From: Azolla caroliniana
Taxonomy: Eukaryota > Polypodiophyta
Direction: 5' to 3'
NCBI GenBank assembly: GCA_043228905.1
Contig: JBHGNT010000005.1
Span: forward strand, 1,860,001 to 1,924,000
Length of the DNA: 64,000 bases
Position 1 is the first letter of the stretch. Each line of letters starts with the position of its first letter. Both the position numbers and the translations under genes were made by a program. The notes below the pieces were generated by a model. That model ran no database searches and was not told the DNA's origin. It was given only the letters and a program-made list of their open reading frames with translations. Below are positions 1 to 12,642 of the stretch, piece after piece.

Positions 1-1034
1 TATTGTCTCAATTTTTCATGTTGGGTTTGATGTTCTCATCTAGCAAAAGTCTATACATTGGTCCTCTCTGCATTTATCACTCATTGGTTGATGCTTAATG
101 GCTTACAAAGTGGTGTTAACGACTTCCCAATATATTAACCCATGTTGGATGTTGCATAGAGACCTAGCTAATACAACTATTATTGACCAATTAGTATGAA
201 GCTACATTTTGTTGGAAGTTGGTAGTTCCACAACCATTGGTTAAGTGGCTTGCCATACATGGAATCTTCAAGATCACAAGGTGTGAGTTTAAGACTAGAA
301 GATGTAAAGTCACATTAATCTTTCAAAGCTTTGTATCCATGTACACCTTTAGGGAAAGGAGTGAGTTTCCAACTAGTCGTGCCTTGGTGTCTCCCATAAC
401 AATCAATTGTTTGGGTATCATCTTTCTATTTTATTTTCACTAAGGTGTTACAAAAAGCAAAATACCACAAGTGCATAAAAGTACACATCAACTAAAAAGG
501 AAATAGTTACTTTGACATTGGCCATAAATAGAACTGATGTGCAATGGTAAGAATTGTTGTGCAAGAGACAATTGTAAATAGTATTGATGAATATGTACTC
601 CATTTTATGAAAATGTTCAACTATGTTTTCACCATTTTGTTACATTAAATGATGGGTAAAAATTGTTTAGGCAATAAAGCTAAACATATCATTTTCTTTT
701 TCATCTCACAAATTTCGTAAGCTGCTCACTCACCTACTGGCAATGAACCATATTCTCAACTGGAAGTCATCTTCAGATTGACTTGAAATCTTTTCTCTAA
801 CGTTGATCCAGCAATGCAGTATTGGCTCCATATATATTGTTGAATAAAATTTATGATCTACATGGATTGTGTAGGTCTTTTATTTCCTCTTTTTTTCTTT
901 TGGATGCGGGGTAGTTCTGATTCTATACGTGGCAACCAGGCCAGAGGTGGGGCTTGAACTTCCAACCTGTAGAATAATACAAGGCAAGAACCTGAACCTC
1001 AGTATAACTTGTTAAACATTTGACATTCCTTAGT
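1..1034. other. Intergenic, no gene seen
   Basis: AT-rich DNA downstream of the mannosidase stop codon. The proximal part probably carries that gene's 3' UTR. The only open frames are short and show no recognisable motif. A stretch near 940-970 resembles a tRNA B-box on the minus strand, but no tRNA fold goes with it. Confidence 0.6.
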
Positions 1035-4000
1035 TCATTTGCCATTACTCAGTTCAAGTTTCAATGATAGTATCTCCATGGGAAATAGATTGATCACTCC
1101 CTTCTTCCCACCAAACCCTACACGCTGCTTCCTCCCCAAAGACTCTTCACTAAGCTCATAATGTAAGTTGTCATGCACTAGATTTAGAGATGATACTTTT
1201 GCATTCTTCACATGGAGATTTTTAAAAATATCAAATAAATCAAGCCTTCCACCATTATCACCCACATCACTGCAATGTAACTGGTCCTTTTTGTGATATG
1301 AAACATCCCATCCCTTTCGATGTATGGTAAGAGCATACTTCGCGGTTGCCTTTGACCTCAAGAATTCTAGAGGCTGTGGAACCTTCAGAGATACTATATG
1401 AAAATCACACGGAAATTCTACTGCCAATGGTGAGAAGGTTTTACGGAGTGAACTGCTCCTTGCTTCCAAGGCATTCTCCACCTTGCTGAGGAATTTGTGT
1501 ACCGGGTAGCTTAGCTGCATTGATACGCGATGAGAAAGGAGGGATGGCATATGGGTAGCAGATGCTATAATAGGTTGCAATACTCGATCACTTCTTTCAA
1601 ATAATAGATGGAAATGAGCATCCATCGGCCGATTATCAAGTATTCCTTGCCCAAGACCTCTATCATCATCTCGCATTAACCTCCTATCAAGCATTACCTC
1701 CAATGCCCCTGTTTTTAAGCTTGCCACACCAAGTGCCTGATGAGAGTGAATAGAAAAACGGTGCCCATCTCTCCCTTGTATAAATGCAAGTGATGGCATT
1801 GGATAATAGTTACCTTGGAGAGGAATTTTCTCTCTATTTTCTCTAGCTATGGTTTGGAAACCATTAAGGTCAGAAAAGAAGGTATTGCTGGTATCCAGAT
1901 CCGTTTCATATCTGACTATTAACTCCTTGTCATCATATTGATGGTCTAGCAATTCCACATGGTATTCCATCTCCACTGAAAACACTTGGATAGAGTCTTT
2001 TCCATTATAAAGACGAGCCTTGCGACTGCATGGAGAGGGATTCCAATCACTCTTTGGTTGTGTATAAACCTCCTGCATCAAAGGCCCTGTAGTCACAATG
2101 AGTGACCCACCTGATTGAATTATGGACTTGGCTTCCCCCACAGGTTTAAAGAGATATGCTCCACTTCCACGACTTGAATAAAAAGCGATGTCTTCCTTTA
2201 AACTCAATCTGGTTCCATCTTCCAAGTTCTTTACATATACGAGTTGACCATGTTCAACAGAAAAGGCCAAGCTCTGATGTTGGTTATGTATTGTGACAAT
2301 CTCTTCTTCTATTTTTGTGCACACATACGGGGAAGGGCAAGAGAAGGCTGGTGGTAAGTTAAAGATCTTTACTTGTGCGAGCTCTGCGGGCTTACAAGAT
2401 GGCAAATTCTTGGCAGAAGAAATGAAGAATGTTTGAAAGCCCAAAGATGGGATATCTGCATGCCAATGCAGCCTGTGTTTTGCATGGTTACCATCGCCAA
2501 CAACCCACTCTGGACTAACCTGACTCTCTACAGGTTCCCAATTGGAATCAACTATACATATATCAGTCGTTTCCACAGGAAGCATCATAACCTGTTTCAG
2601 TGTTTCTTCAAGAGGATTGTAAATAACTACTCTCTGGACTTTGCCAGAGCTGATATCAACCACATTCCTAACTGGAATCATATCATGTGCTTTCCTGTTG
2701 ACCTCAGGCATAAACATATCCAAATCTGCACTTTGAGGTTTGGCATCTCTTTTTCCAAGTAATGCACCTACTGCTTGTGCCATAAATGTTTCTAGATCTA
2801 GGAGAGCTGAGTGCATCCTTATTGCATAATCCAATACCACATGGTTTTTTGCTGTACCAGTTATCCCATCATGATGCTGAAACAATGCAAGATTTCTCCG
2901 AGCCGAGATTAGTTTTGGACTAAAAGCCAAAGGGAAAGCATCTAGATCTGATCCTTGACAATATGCCAAAGAGAGTGAAAACAAGATGTCTGCGGCCCGC
3001 AATGTCTCCTCTAAAATCCGGTCTATGGACTTATAGAAAGGCCTTGTTACATAATATCCACTCCAGTAATCCTGTACCCTATCTGCATAAGTAAAAAAAT
3101 CTCCTGACAATGATGGGAACTTTGACTTGTCCTTTTCTGCATCCATTTCCGCTTTCGCAGCTGTGAAGTAGTCTTCTAATGACCCAAACTGTACTTCTGC
3201 TTTGAATTGGGGGTGTGTATTAATGTGATCAAAGATCTTCTGGTAGTTCTCAAACTGTATATCTGCTTCTCCATGTGTGATATAGCGAAAATCATCTCCA
3301 AGGGGAACCAGGAGAGTATTGGTCTTGTACAAGGTAGACTTTTTCCTATACTGGTCTAATAATTTCTCAGATCTCTCATGAACATTATTTATAGTTATTC
3401 TTTGTGGATCGTATCCCCACGGACAACGCTGTGCAGAACCATACCCTGGTAAACGCCAGTAGTCAAATTGGCAGCATATAGCTGGCTCTGGACCACATGT
3501 ATGCGGAATGTCATACGAATAAAATGGCATCATATGGCAGAAAATATCTGTAGTATTGGATACATCCCAGCTTTGCCTCCAGAAAAATTCCAAATTCTGT
3601 TGCTGTGCAAGAGCTTTCTTTACCTCATAGTGGGTCCTCTGAATGAGCATATTCTCAAAACCCATTCTTTTCAATAGATATGCCATGGTTGGTGAATGTC
3701 CAAAGGGATCAATAGCCCATGCATTCTTTGGGATGACACCCACAGTGTTTAGAAGCCAAAGATTTCCCTCTGTTATCTGCAATATATGGGAGATATCTTA
3801 GTCCTGATGGTAGGAGCAACCATTACATTGTTCAAATAAGCTTTATATGGAATGGATATGGGAACATACCTGTTCAATGATAGCATAATAATGAGAGTTT
3901 GCCTGATACACATCAACATAACCCATACTTTGATTAGAAAACTAAATTGCGGCCAAGGTGATTTGATATAAATAAACCAAATTGAACTTTTCAGAAAAGA

Positions 4001-6366
4001 ACATGAAACGTGGTGCTACATGAGACTATTTTTAGTAAGTCTAAATTGAACTTTCTCGATGGAAGGAAAAATGAAATGTATTACTAGATGATATCAGATG
4101 TACTGGATAGTTCAATACTGACAAAAAACTTTTCATTCAGCCATATTTGAGGGTTGACATATGAGACAACACATGCTCTAGGTGTAAACCATACAGCTTG
4201 GCACAAGTATGTGCAACCAGTTAACAATGAAACACTGAAAGGAACACTGGTCTTTAGGGGAAATCTAAATTTCATGTGTATTTAACAATTCCATTTCAAC
4301 AGGTTTTGTAATCTTAAACAAGGTTTTTGGGAATCCATTCTGTATCAAATCTCCAACCATGAGAAATTCTAGCCAAATTGACAGACCCATTGAGTTTTGC
4401 TGCATTCTGGAAGTTCCAGTTCAAGGATATAGTCATGCAAGAGATGCACTCGGCTACCCATCAACTATAGAAAGAACAAACTAATATGAAACCTGGACCA
4501 AAGACTTTACGTAAACAAAATCTAAATAGAAAGCACACATACTTCATCATTCATGACCCAGCCACCACCAACGATTTCAAGTTGTCCATTCTTTACTAGT
4601 TTAATAAAAGCTTCCTTTTCAGAATGGGATGCATCTCTCCACCACCTTTCCAAATAGGACATTTCTTCCCATATAAATTTCCTTCTCTTATCCTGCAGAA
4701 AATATAGTGACAATATCAAGAACCCACAATAGTTAGTAGCTTAAGCTAAGACGCACACTTCAATGATAATGCACACTTCAAGTTATGTTTTAACACATTA
4801 ATCTTTTTTTAGGTGTTTTATTTACATTATTCTGCTAATATCACTTGTGGATAAATTGTTATCTACCACAGCTTCCAGTTCACACTCCTCCATTTACATA
4901 TATATCAATATACAATATACTAGCTTGTTCAATGCCATAGAGTACATGCAATTGATCAAGAACCCATCTCTTTTTCTTTTTCAAACACCTCCCTTCTATT
5001 CTAGCTGAATGTAAAGTTGCTATTGCAAAGCCTTTGCATAAGTTATTCCACCCCGAACACATTTCATCCCCTTGAAATGCATATCACCTTCATGAAATGT
5101 TAACACTAAACATCATATAGCTATGAGCAACATACGAGAAATGTATAGGCCTATGATTAAGTAATAGGATACAGGAATTACATGCTTAAGAAGCCATATT
5201 TTCAGTGTTGTCTTGGACTGAATCAATTCACACATTTCACTTGTTCCATACTGATGTTTTCCCTATCATAAATTTTCTCAACTATTCCTAGTGTAAATCA
5301 TTAACAGAAATTAGGTCTTCATAAGTATAAATTATCTTCAGTACTCTTTAGTGAACTACCTTTTGATCATGAGGCCTTTTCTGGAGCTAATGAAATTATA
5401 TCAAGTTAATCAAAAGGTCGAAAAAGAAAGTAAGGCAGTATTCATGACAGCATTGATCTTTAATATGAGATTGATGAGTATTCAGAAAAAATACTAAACA
5501 TGTTTCTAGAATCATGACCAGTTTCTTCATGAGGAGGTATTCTCAAAAAAAACCACAATGGTGGTATCATAGCATAATTAAATGCAAGTCTAGTAATGTT
5601 GAATCTGCAAACACGAAAGAAAATAAGTATATGCTCTGAAAACAAATAAACAATCACTTTCAAACACAGACCTTCAATTACATAGGATCAATAAAAACAT
5701 CAATTTTTGTACTACAATTCAATGAAGGGAAGGTGAATGTGCTCTAAATGTTCTCGTCCCTGTCTTGAATCCCAATCATATAGCATTATATATATAACTG
5801 CTCTTAAAAACTCAAAGAATTAATAAAAGAAATTTGAACAAAAGATTCACCTTGCTAAGAGCAGCAACAATGGTGGAGAGGATGTTGCGTGATCTCTCTT
5901 GATAGTATTCTTCAACAGTGCGAAGCCAACCAGGGTCATTATGAGAGTGGGGAACAACAAATACTCTAAGCTTCTTTTTATCCCATTCATCTCCCCTATA
6001 CTTCACATCCCATCCTTGTTTCCAAGCACCACCATCAAGGTCTCTGAACTCAATTTCATCATAAAGCTCGCTCATCTGTATATCTACTCTAGCTTCTTTA
6101 ACTTCGGTGGCATTCAGTAGAGTTAAGGAAGAAACATATGCCTGCAAAGAAGATGATGTCGACGAAGAGCGAGTGAGCAAAGTGTGAGGAAACCCGATCT
6201 TGAAAATGGCTATGGAAGAGATGGCAATAGCGAACAAGACGAGGGTTCTGATCTGTTTGGTAATGCAATCCTTCTTAAAGATCCAAGCACGGCGTCTGAT
6301 CTTGCTCTTCGGTTTGGTCTGAGGGAGGAGCAGGGGCCGTCTCTGGGTAGAGCTTGAGGCCGCCAT
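1035..6366 (-). CDS. GMII: Golgi alpha-mannosidase II
   Basis: Glycoside hydrolase family 38 enzyme that trims two mannoses from GlcNAcMan5GlcNAc2 in the medial Golgi during N-glycan maturation. Exons read on the minus strand: 6366-5851, 4692-4543, 3902-3870 and 3776-1035. Phases agree and give 1146 residues, the usual family length. Seen: a short basic cytosolic tail, one membrane anchor at about 41-59 (type II topology), then HSHNDPGW at 140-147 (zinc His and Asp), AIDPFGHS with the expected nucleophile Asp256, and LFQHHDG near 532 (zinc His). The catalytic core [12 protein letters not shown]...[10 protein letters not shown] spans exons 1-4. Exon 3 is only 33 bp, and the last exon holds 80% of the protein. 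The start is the ATG at 6366; an in-frame ATG at 6453 would add a hydrophobic stretch unlike the family. It appears intact. It is placed confidently as GMII rather than a lysosomal mannosidase because of its anchor and plant GMII-like core. Confidence 0.96.
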
Positions 6367-8358
6367 GGAAGCTGGGAACAGAACAGAACAGAATGAAAGA
6401 AAGAAAGAGAGGACCAGCAAAACGTAAGATGTCTCTGTAAAACTGTAATGCATAGGAAAGTAGTATAAGAAAATTACAGAAATGACTCTGCATCATCAAG
6501 TCTTGCCATTAACTTCAATTAATCATCATTAGCATCATTGTCAATGCATCCTCTTGACTCTTAGCTTACACTAATCCTTCTTCGTACCAATTAGCTCTTC
6601 AATTAATCGTCACAAATGCTTGGTTTGCCCCGTGCTGGCATTCAAGCATTGAATGTTTAAATGGGACCAAGTGGACGTCTCATTTGTTTGTAATCAATAG
6701 TTCTAAGGAAGGCTTGTCATGGATTATGGTATTGTGCCTTTGAAGTATGAACATGCCCATGTGATGGTCTAGGTTGGACTATGTCCAAAGATGTGTGGTA
6801 TGTGGGGGACAAACTTTGTGTCATACAAATCTCAAAGTCACATCAATATAGTGAATGGGAGACATGACTCGAGTCTAACAACCAATGAAGTGTTGTCATG
6901 TGGGGCCTTTGTTGAAATTGAGGGTGAGGCCCCACATTGGACAATTGTAATGATGATTAAAAAACATATGGTTGAATACCAAACCATGAAAGAGGTTAGC
7001 AATCCTAATGTGCCATGATCCAATGCATCACTTTTGATTGGACCGGTTATTTGGGAGCGAAAACAATATGCATTGGCTTGTAGAGCCATATAATCCCCAT
7101 TACAACTTTTTGTTAAAATCAACATATTATCATGTGAAACATGTTAGAACAACTCAATACAATTACCTTGGTGTGTCAATTTAACCTAAAAGTACCTCCT
7201 TCAATTTGAGTTTGAGTTAACTTGTCTAACTCATTTTTAACAAGTCTTTCCATATGTTAGATTTGTCCTATATTTGTTTACTTGTATAGGGACATGGACA
7301 TCATCATGGTTCAAATTGATTTTGGGAGTAAATAATGTATTCAAATCTCACCTTGTTACCGAATCATCTTGAGGAGTATTATATCACGCTAACATACAAA
7401 GCTTAATGGTGTTATAAAATGTAAGGACTTGTTTGATCAAATTACTATAAATTATTCCTAGGACACTCATCAATAGGAGTAAGAAAGACATTAGGAAAAG
7501 AGCAAAGAATATGTTCGATCAAATTGCTATAAATTATTCCTAGGACACTCATCAACAGGAGTGAGAATGACATTAGGGAAAGAGCAAAGAATATGTTTGA
7601 TCAAATTGTTATAAATTATTCCTAGGACACCCATCAACAGCGGTGAGAAAGACATTAGGAAAAGAGCACAGAATATGGGGGAAAGGGTGTGATGAAGAAA
7701 ATATGGAGATCGGAGGTGGATATTATGAAGAACTTTTGTTGTTGATAAATCACCTTTTCAAAAACCACCATGGAAAGATAAATAAAAAGACAAGGCCATT
7801 CTTTCTTAAAGATGCTTTTGTTTGGTTCGCTGAACCTATGTTTCATATGCGGGGAGTGGACCGCCAATATGAGCTGTTTGCATAAAACACAATTGAATCG
7901 ATCAAAAGAAAAGACAAACAAACAAAGAAGAAGAAGAAGAAAAATCATCCAAAACAAGCATGGAAGCAAAAACTAACTTTTTGGAACACCGCAATAAGTT
8001 TCATTGAAATACGCCGATGTGATGCCTTCAAGTAAAAATGGAGAATGGATATCATGCTTTAGAGCATATCACTGTCTATACATATTCCATAATCTGCAGT
8101 CCACATGATCACATATTGCAAGTCAACAGAGCCTGCCTGATAACTTGACATGATAGAGGTGTTTAATACCATCCAAAAGGTCATAAAACAGGGCCCCCAG
8201 TTACCCTTAAGACTCGGGAAATGGTTCTGATTCCTTGTTTCTGGACCAAGATCTCTCAGAGATCATTTTGAGTATATTGCCCTGCATATATTCGTTCCAT
8301 TTCGCATACTCTATAAGAACCTTGGGCATAATAAATCACATACCCAAAAGCCCCTTTT
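6367..8358. other. Spacer between GMII and maturase
   Basis: Upstream region of GMII (right after 6367) and the 3' side of the maturase. It contains the 82-bp tandem repeat array at 7434-7679. The remaining open frames, for example 6791-7018, show no family motif. No promoter element could be assigned with confidence. Confidence 0.55.
7434..7679. repeat. Three 82-bp tandem repeats
   Basis: Three consecutive copies of an 82-bp unit. The landmark ATTCCTAGGACAC recurs at 7454, 7536 and 7618, exactly 82 bp apart. The copies differ at only a few positions, and the third is the most divergent. The unit does not encode a conserved peptide. Confidence 0.95.
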
Positions 8359-10428
8359 CTAACCAACTGCCTCATTAAGCATACTTTTTACATTTTCCTC
8401 TACTTGCCCAGCACCGAGGAGATCATTTTTCATGTGATATGAACCCTTGAAAAAAGACCATAATATCCGAGACATGTTCTCTTGTGGTGTGACCGTTGGT
8501 TTCTCCTCAATTTGCTTCCTTAGATTCTCTTCACATCCAGGTTGAAGCATAAATGCTAGCTCTCTCAAGAAGATCTCGTGTTCAGGGATCCAATTTCGAG
8601 GCAAAGGCGTTAAATCTACATCCGGTGATTGAGAGATTTTATGGAACTCGATCCCGGGTATTTCCCCCTCAACAAAGCCTTTCTTCATCATCCTTTTGAA
8701 ATGTTCTGAAAGACCTTTCTTATCCTTGATTGGCAAGCTCAAATCTCCACTGCCAACCTTATACACTTGGGCTCTTGAACGAAGCTTATACTTTGCCGCA
8801 TACATTTTCGCCACTGAGGATCGAAGGATGAATTGGCAAAAATTGGAGGCTTTTTTCCTATTGTCAGCATATCGAAACCACTCGGCCAAATGCTCAAGGA
8901 TGTTGTTGATTTGAGCATTAGTTATGGATTGTGGTGCATGGAAAAGGCGGAAGCAAGGTTGGGCATCCGTTTTTCCCTTAAGAAATCCGATCCTTCGAAG
9001 ATGTGCCATGCACGACTCCAAGCTAACCGTCATCGAAAGAACACTTCCTAAGACTTTAGTTCGGATAAACTTCCCTTCCGGTGTGGTGCGTCGGATCAAG
9101 ATTTGCTTCACTCTCCTCGAAATCACATGGTCTAGAAAGACGATTCCTTTCTTCACGTGAATAAGCTTCGAGGCTTCTTCGCTGATCTTCAATTTGAGGT
9201 CATTCTGACAAAAATCTAGAATCCTTTGCCTCATTTCAATGGCATCAGCTCTTGGACCTCGAAAAGCTACCAAAATTTGGGTACCATATCTTATATAGTC
9301 CATTCGTCGAGTTTTTACAACCCCGGGTGCAGCTGGGATGAACTGAACAAAAGCATCGCCCTCATCCATTACTTCATCCTCTATGTTCCAAATCGAGTCC
9401 GATTGGGATACTCTGAGATACTCTTTGATCCTCCTCTCCATCCATCGATCTAATTGATCAAAATATATATTCAAAAGAAGTGAGCTAAGCCCGCCACAAG
9501 CACCCCAGGTAGGATTTCTTGCAATCTCACTGGGTGCAAATCCAAAAAAGCTCTCCAACCAATAAGGGTCAGGTTTGGGGCCACCTTCATCGATCCTTTT
9601 CTTCCATTCTTTCTTATTTTTCGGCTTGCTTGGCTTTGGCAAAGGAGGTGGCGGGTCAGTCATAACACCTGACTTGATAACACTGAGAACTTTCTTATCT
9701 TTAACTGCATGAAACATGGCTTGCATGAGGATACCAGGCCTCACAGTATCCAAAGAATCGCTAAAATCACATTTGAAATACCAAACATAGCCAGGGAAAG
9801 ACCGTCGAATGACTCGAAGGGCAGTATGGGCGTCTCTGCCTGGTCGAAAACCATGGGATTTTGGTGAGAATCGGGATTCGTAGATTGGGTCCAGAATCAT
9901 CAAGAGAACCTCTTGCACAATCCGATCTTGGAAGACCGGGGATGCATGAATCCTCGATAGATACTTCTTCCTCCTTGTCGATCCCATCTCATCCAAAACC
10001 TCTTTCTCTCCAGGGGAAATTATAAATATCTTGCCATAACCTCCCCACACGAATTCCTTTTGAATCACCGATTCACTCAGCATCTCAAGGTTGAGCAGAA
10101 CTACTCTGTCATAGGCACTCTCATTGGAATACGAACCAACAAATTCCATGCATACTTTTTGATACGCTGCAAACCATAGCTCTTGCTTCTTCAGCAGAGG
10201 AGATAAACCTTCATAGGATTTGTTCTTGTTCTTGAAGCAGCTTATCCACCAATCAGTGCATATCTTCATTCCATCTAATCTTCTCCCAGAGCTATGGTGA
10301 GTGGGTGGCCTGTTTCGTTGTTGAAGAAAGCTGCTATAGGTGCGAACAGGCGAAAGGTAAGGGGCAATCTTCAAGCGAGCTCGGTTGGTTGAGAAGATGA
10401 AAAAGAAGCTTCGTTGGAGTTTCTGCAT
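8359..10428 (-). CDS. Nuclear-encoded group II intron maturase (nMAT family)
   Basis: Intronless 689-codon gene, as is typical for plant nMATs, which act as splicing factors for mitochondrial group II introns. The N-terminus (MQKLQRSFFFIFSTNRARLK...) is rich in Arg/Ser/Phe and lacks acids, [14 protein letters not shown] a mitochondrial presequence. A reverse-transcriptase domain follows: SPKSHGFRPGRDAH (RT2), YFKCDFSDSLDTV (RT3, one Asp kept), and GACGGLSSLLLNIYFDQLD (RT4). The RT5 position reads YIRYGTQILVAF at about 377-388, so the YADD catalytic box is lost. Domain X is well kept: EWFRYADNRKKASNF...LRSSVAKMYAAKYKLRS. The C-terminal ~120 residues show no CxxC/HNH endonuclease. This fits an endonuclease-less nMAT that assists splicing but cannot reverse transcribe. 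I cannot say which nMAT paralogue it is. The start is the ATG at 10428; the upstream in-frame codons lack a better ATG. Confidence 0.93.
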   Translation of the reverse strand: MQKLQRSFFFIFSTNRARLKIAPYLSPVRTYSSFLQQRNRPPTHHSSGRRLDGMKICTDWWISCFKNKNKSYEGLSPLLKKQELWFAAYQKVCMEFVGSYSNESAYDRVVLLNLEMLSESVIQKEFVWGGYGKIFIISPGEKEVLDEMGSTRRKKYLSRIHASPVFQDRIVQEVLLMILDPIYESRFSPKSHGFRPGRDAHTALRVIRRSFPGYVWYFKCDFSDSLDTVRPGILMQAMFHAVKDKKVLSVIKSGVMTDPPPPLPKPSKPKNKKEWKKRIDEGGPKPDPYWLESFFGFAPSEIARNPTWGACGGLSSLLLNIYFDQLDRWMERRIKEYLRVSQSDSIWNIEDEVMDEGDAFVQFIPAAPGVVKTRRMDYIRYGTQILVAFRGPRADAIEMRQRILDFCQNDLKLKISEEASKLIHVKKGIVFLDHVISRRVKQILIRRTTPEGKFIRTKVLGSVLSMTVSLESCMAHLRRIGFLKGKTDAQPCFRLFHAPQSITNAQINNILEHLAEWFRYADNRKKASNFCQFILRSSVAKMYAAKYKLRSRAQVYKVGSGDLSLPIKDKKGLSEHFKRMMKKGFVEGEIPGIEFHKISQSPDVDLTPLPRNWIPEHEIFLRELAFMLQPGCEENLRKQIEEKPTVTPQENMSRILWSFFKGSYHMKNDLLGAGQVEENVKSMLNEAVG

Positions 10429-10540
10429 CGTAATTACCACGATTAGGAAGAAGAAGAAGAAGAAGTGGTTTCATGAATGGTCGCCATAGCGACGAGCGTT
10501 GGAGTTTCTTCTTTCTCGCTGAGAGTGAGAGACGGGGGAA

Positions 10541-10560
10541 GGGTTAGGGTTAGGGTTTAG
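10541..10560 (-). promoter_or_regulatory. Telo-box run upstream of the maturase
   Basis: On the minus strand this reads AAACCCTAACCCTAACCC, a telo-box with two further telomere-like units, about 113-132 bp upstream of the maturase ATG. Telo-boxes are common in plant promoters of translation and organelle-biogenesis genes. Its function here is inferred from position only. Confidence 0.6.
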
Positions 10561-12479
10561 CAGGGTTTATGTTTGGTGGAGGGGTGTCAACAGAATGCTT
10601 GTAGGTTTTCAAAATTAGGGTATATACCCTTGGGTATCTCAAAGTTTTCACAAATGGTCGGTCATTGTCAAGATTTCAATTTAATGTAATGGCTACATCC
10701 ATACCTAATGTGCGCCATATCCTACAAATCTTATCCTAAGAACTTGCCTTGCACTCTGGCGGGGATACAAATATCGATTTAATCCAATTGTTTGATTCAT
10801 GCCCCTCTCGACCCATTCATGTTTGTACTATGCAGTTGGCTCCGATCTTTATTGACGACTTTGTTTAGTGTTATGTGTTGCCTTAGGATGTTGTTAGCAA
10901 GGACCTCGTTGTTGCGCTAGCTTTTGTAAGGAACTCGTGATTGCCTTAGCTTGGGCAAGATGATTGCAAAATAAGCGCAATGAGTTGTCAAAACTATTGA
11001 AGATTACATAAAAATCTAGGGATACACTCGATGCATTGCCACAATGATTGTGAACATCATCATCACACAAAAACACCCAATGGTGTCAATTCGACAAATG
11101 TATTATGCATAAATGTTTGTGATGTGGAATAAGAATCATTCAACGACACTACGTGATGGTATACAAAGATACAGTAGTACATGACGTTAATTGGCACTCG
11201 CTATGCTTTAGAAACATTGGTTAGAAAGTAATGGTGGCAATCAAGGTTTTGATTCCCCGTTGATTAGAAGCATCAAGTGTGAACCTTCTATTGAGTTAGG
11301 TTAACATCAACATTTACTATAGGGAGAATGAATGTTTTTTTAACAAGTAATAACTATATGGCGAAAATAATACTTTTATAGATGTCGTAGAACACATTGT
11401 GATCATTAGGAAAGGCATACCATTCATATGAAACAATGAGTTAAGACGCGTAGCAAATTCCATAAGATAGAGCAAATTCATGTATATTAGTAAATCTTCT
11501 CGGCCTACTAAGATATTGATAAGGAAGCTCGTAAACAAACAAACCATGATGACCTCACCAAAAGGAGTCGTTGATTACATAAGCACTTCACATAATAGGC
11601 AAGCAAACATGTCTAAGATCTCAAGGCTACTTTCTCTTGTTTTGTGTGGAAAACACCACCACGACAAAGGTTGTTTGTGAATATGAACATGTTTATGCAC
11701 ATGATTTGCATTGTTTGTAAAACACACTTGATGAGAAGGTCTACAAATATTGGACGAAGTCTATACAATAAAACATTTGTAAGAACATCAAATGGTTTTC
11801 AATATCTCTTTCCAATAACAAGTATGATAGTAAGCAAAATACTTAGGATAGATGTTGTATCAACGGTTTGACTCTCTCTCTCTCTCTATATGTGTGTGTG
11901 TGTGTGTATGCATGTATGTACAATGTATGTGTATATATGCATGTATGTATGTATGCATGTATATCGACGATGATGCATAGGGAAAGACCGTAACATACTA
12001 CCTTAGACAAGAGGTAGGCCTTTCCTCGTGTATAAGTAAACATTGTAATGCAACAAGTAAGGCCATATTATGCCAAACCACACGGTGGAAGGATATGCTC
12101 ATAACATTAAGGGAGGTAGGACATTAGTGTGGATACAAAACTCATCGTGTGCTAGGAAGGTCGGACAAAACCAATGTCAAGCCACAAAAGGAACGAGGAG
12201 CCATAAAAGGAACAAGGAGAAACTGCGAACAAGTCATGGGTGGGGTATGGCTATTATAGTCAGGACTCGGTGCTCATACAAAGAAGCCTCCAATTTGGGA
12301 GAGCTTCGGACAGAAACAACCCCAAGGCCAAAATGCGGCGGGACAAAACATAAACCCTAATGTAATGTAGACAATGGACATGATAAACCCTAAGGGAGGT
12401 TGGGAAAGAGGCATCATCATAATAATAATAATAATAACAATAATAATAGAGATTAATAAATGAAAAAAGAGGAAAAATA

Positions 12480-12642
12480 AAAGAAGAAGACATTAGGTTT
12501 CTGAGAGAAATCCATAAGAGTTTTCTTCCTGCTGCTATACTGCTACTGCTACTGTTTTTTCTTCATCTCTTCTCTGCAGGCATTCATTTTGCTTACAGAC
12601 AAGCAAGCTCATCACCCTCATCTGATCGTCTTTCCTAAGGTA
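12480..12642 (+). other. Leader-like stretch with splice-like signals
   Basis: A pyrimidine-rich tract ends in TTCTCTGCAG at about 12571-12580. A 60-bp segment follows that ends CCTAAG with a possible donor, GTATGA. This could be a 5' UTR or non-coding exon on the plus strand. No downstream coding exon was found, so it may be chance. Confidence 0.2.

Noticed and set aside
940-970. tRNA B-box-like GGTTGGAAGTTCAAGCC on the minus strand
   Set aside because: No A-box at proper distance and no cloverleaf; at most a decayed SINE-like fragment.
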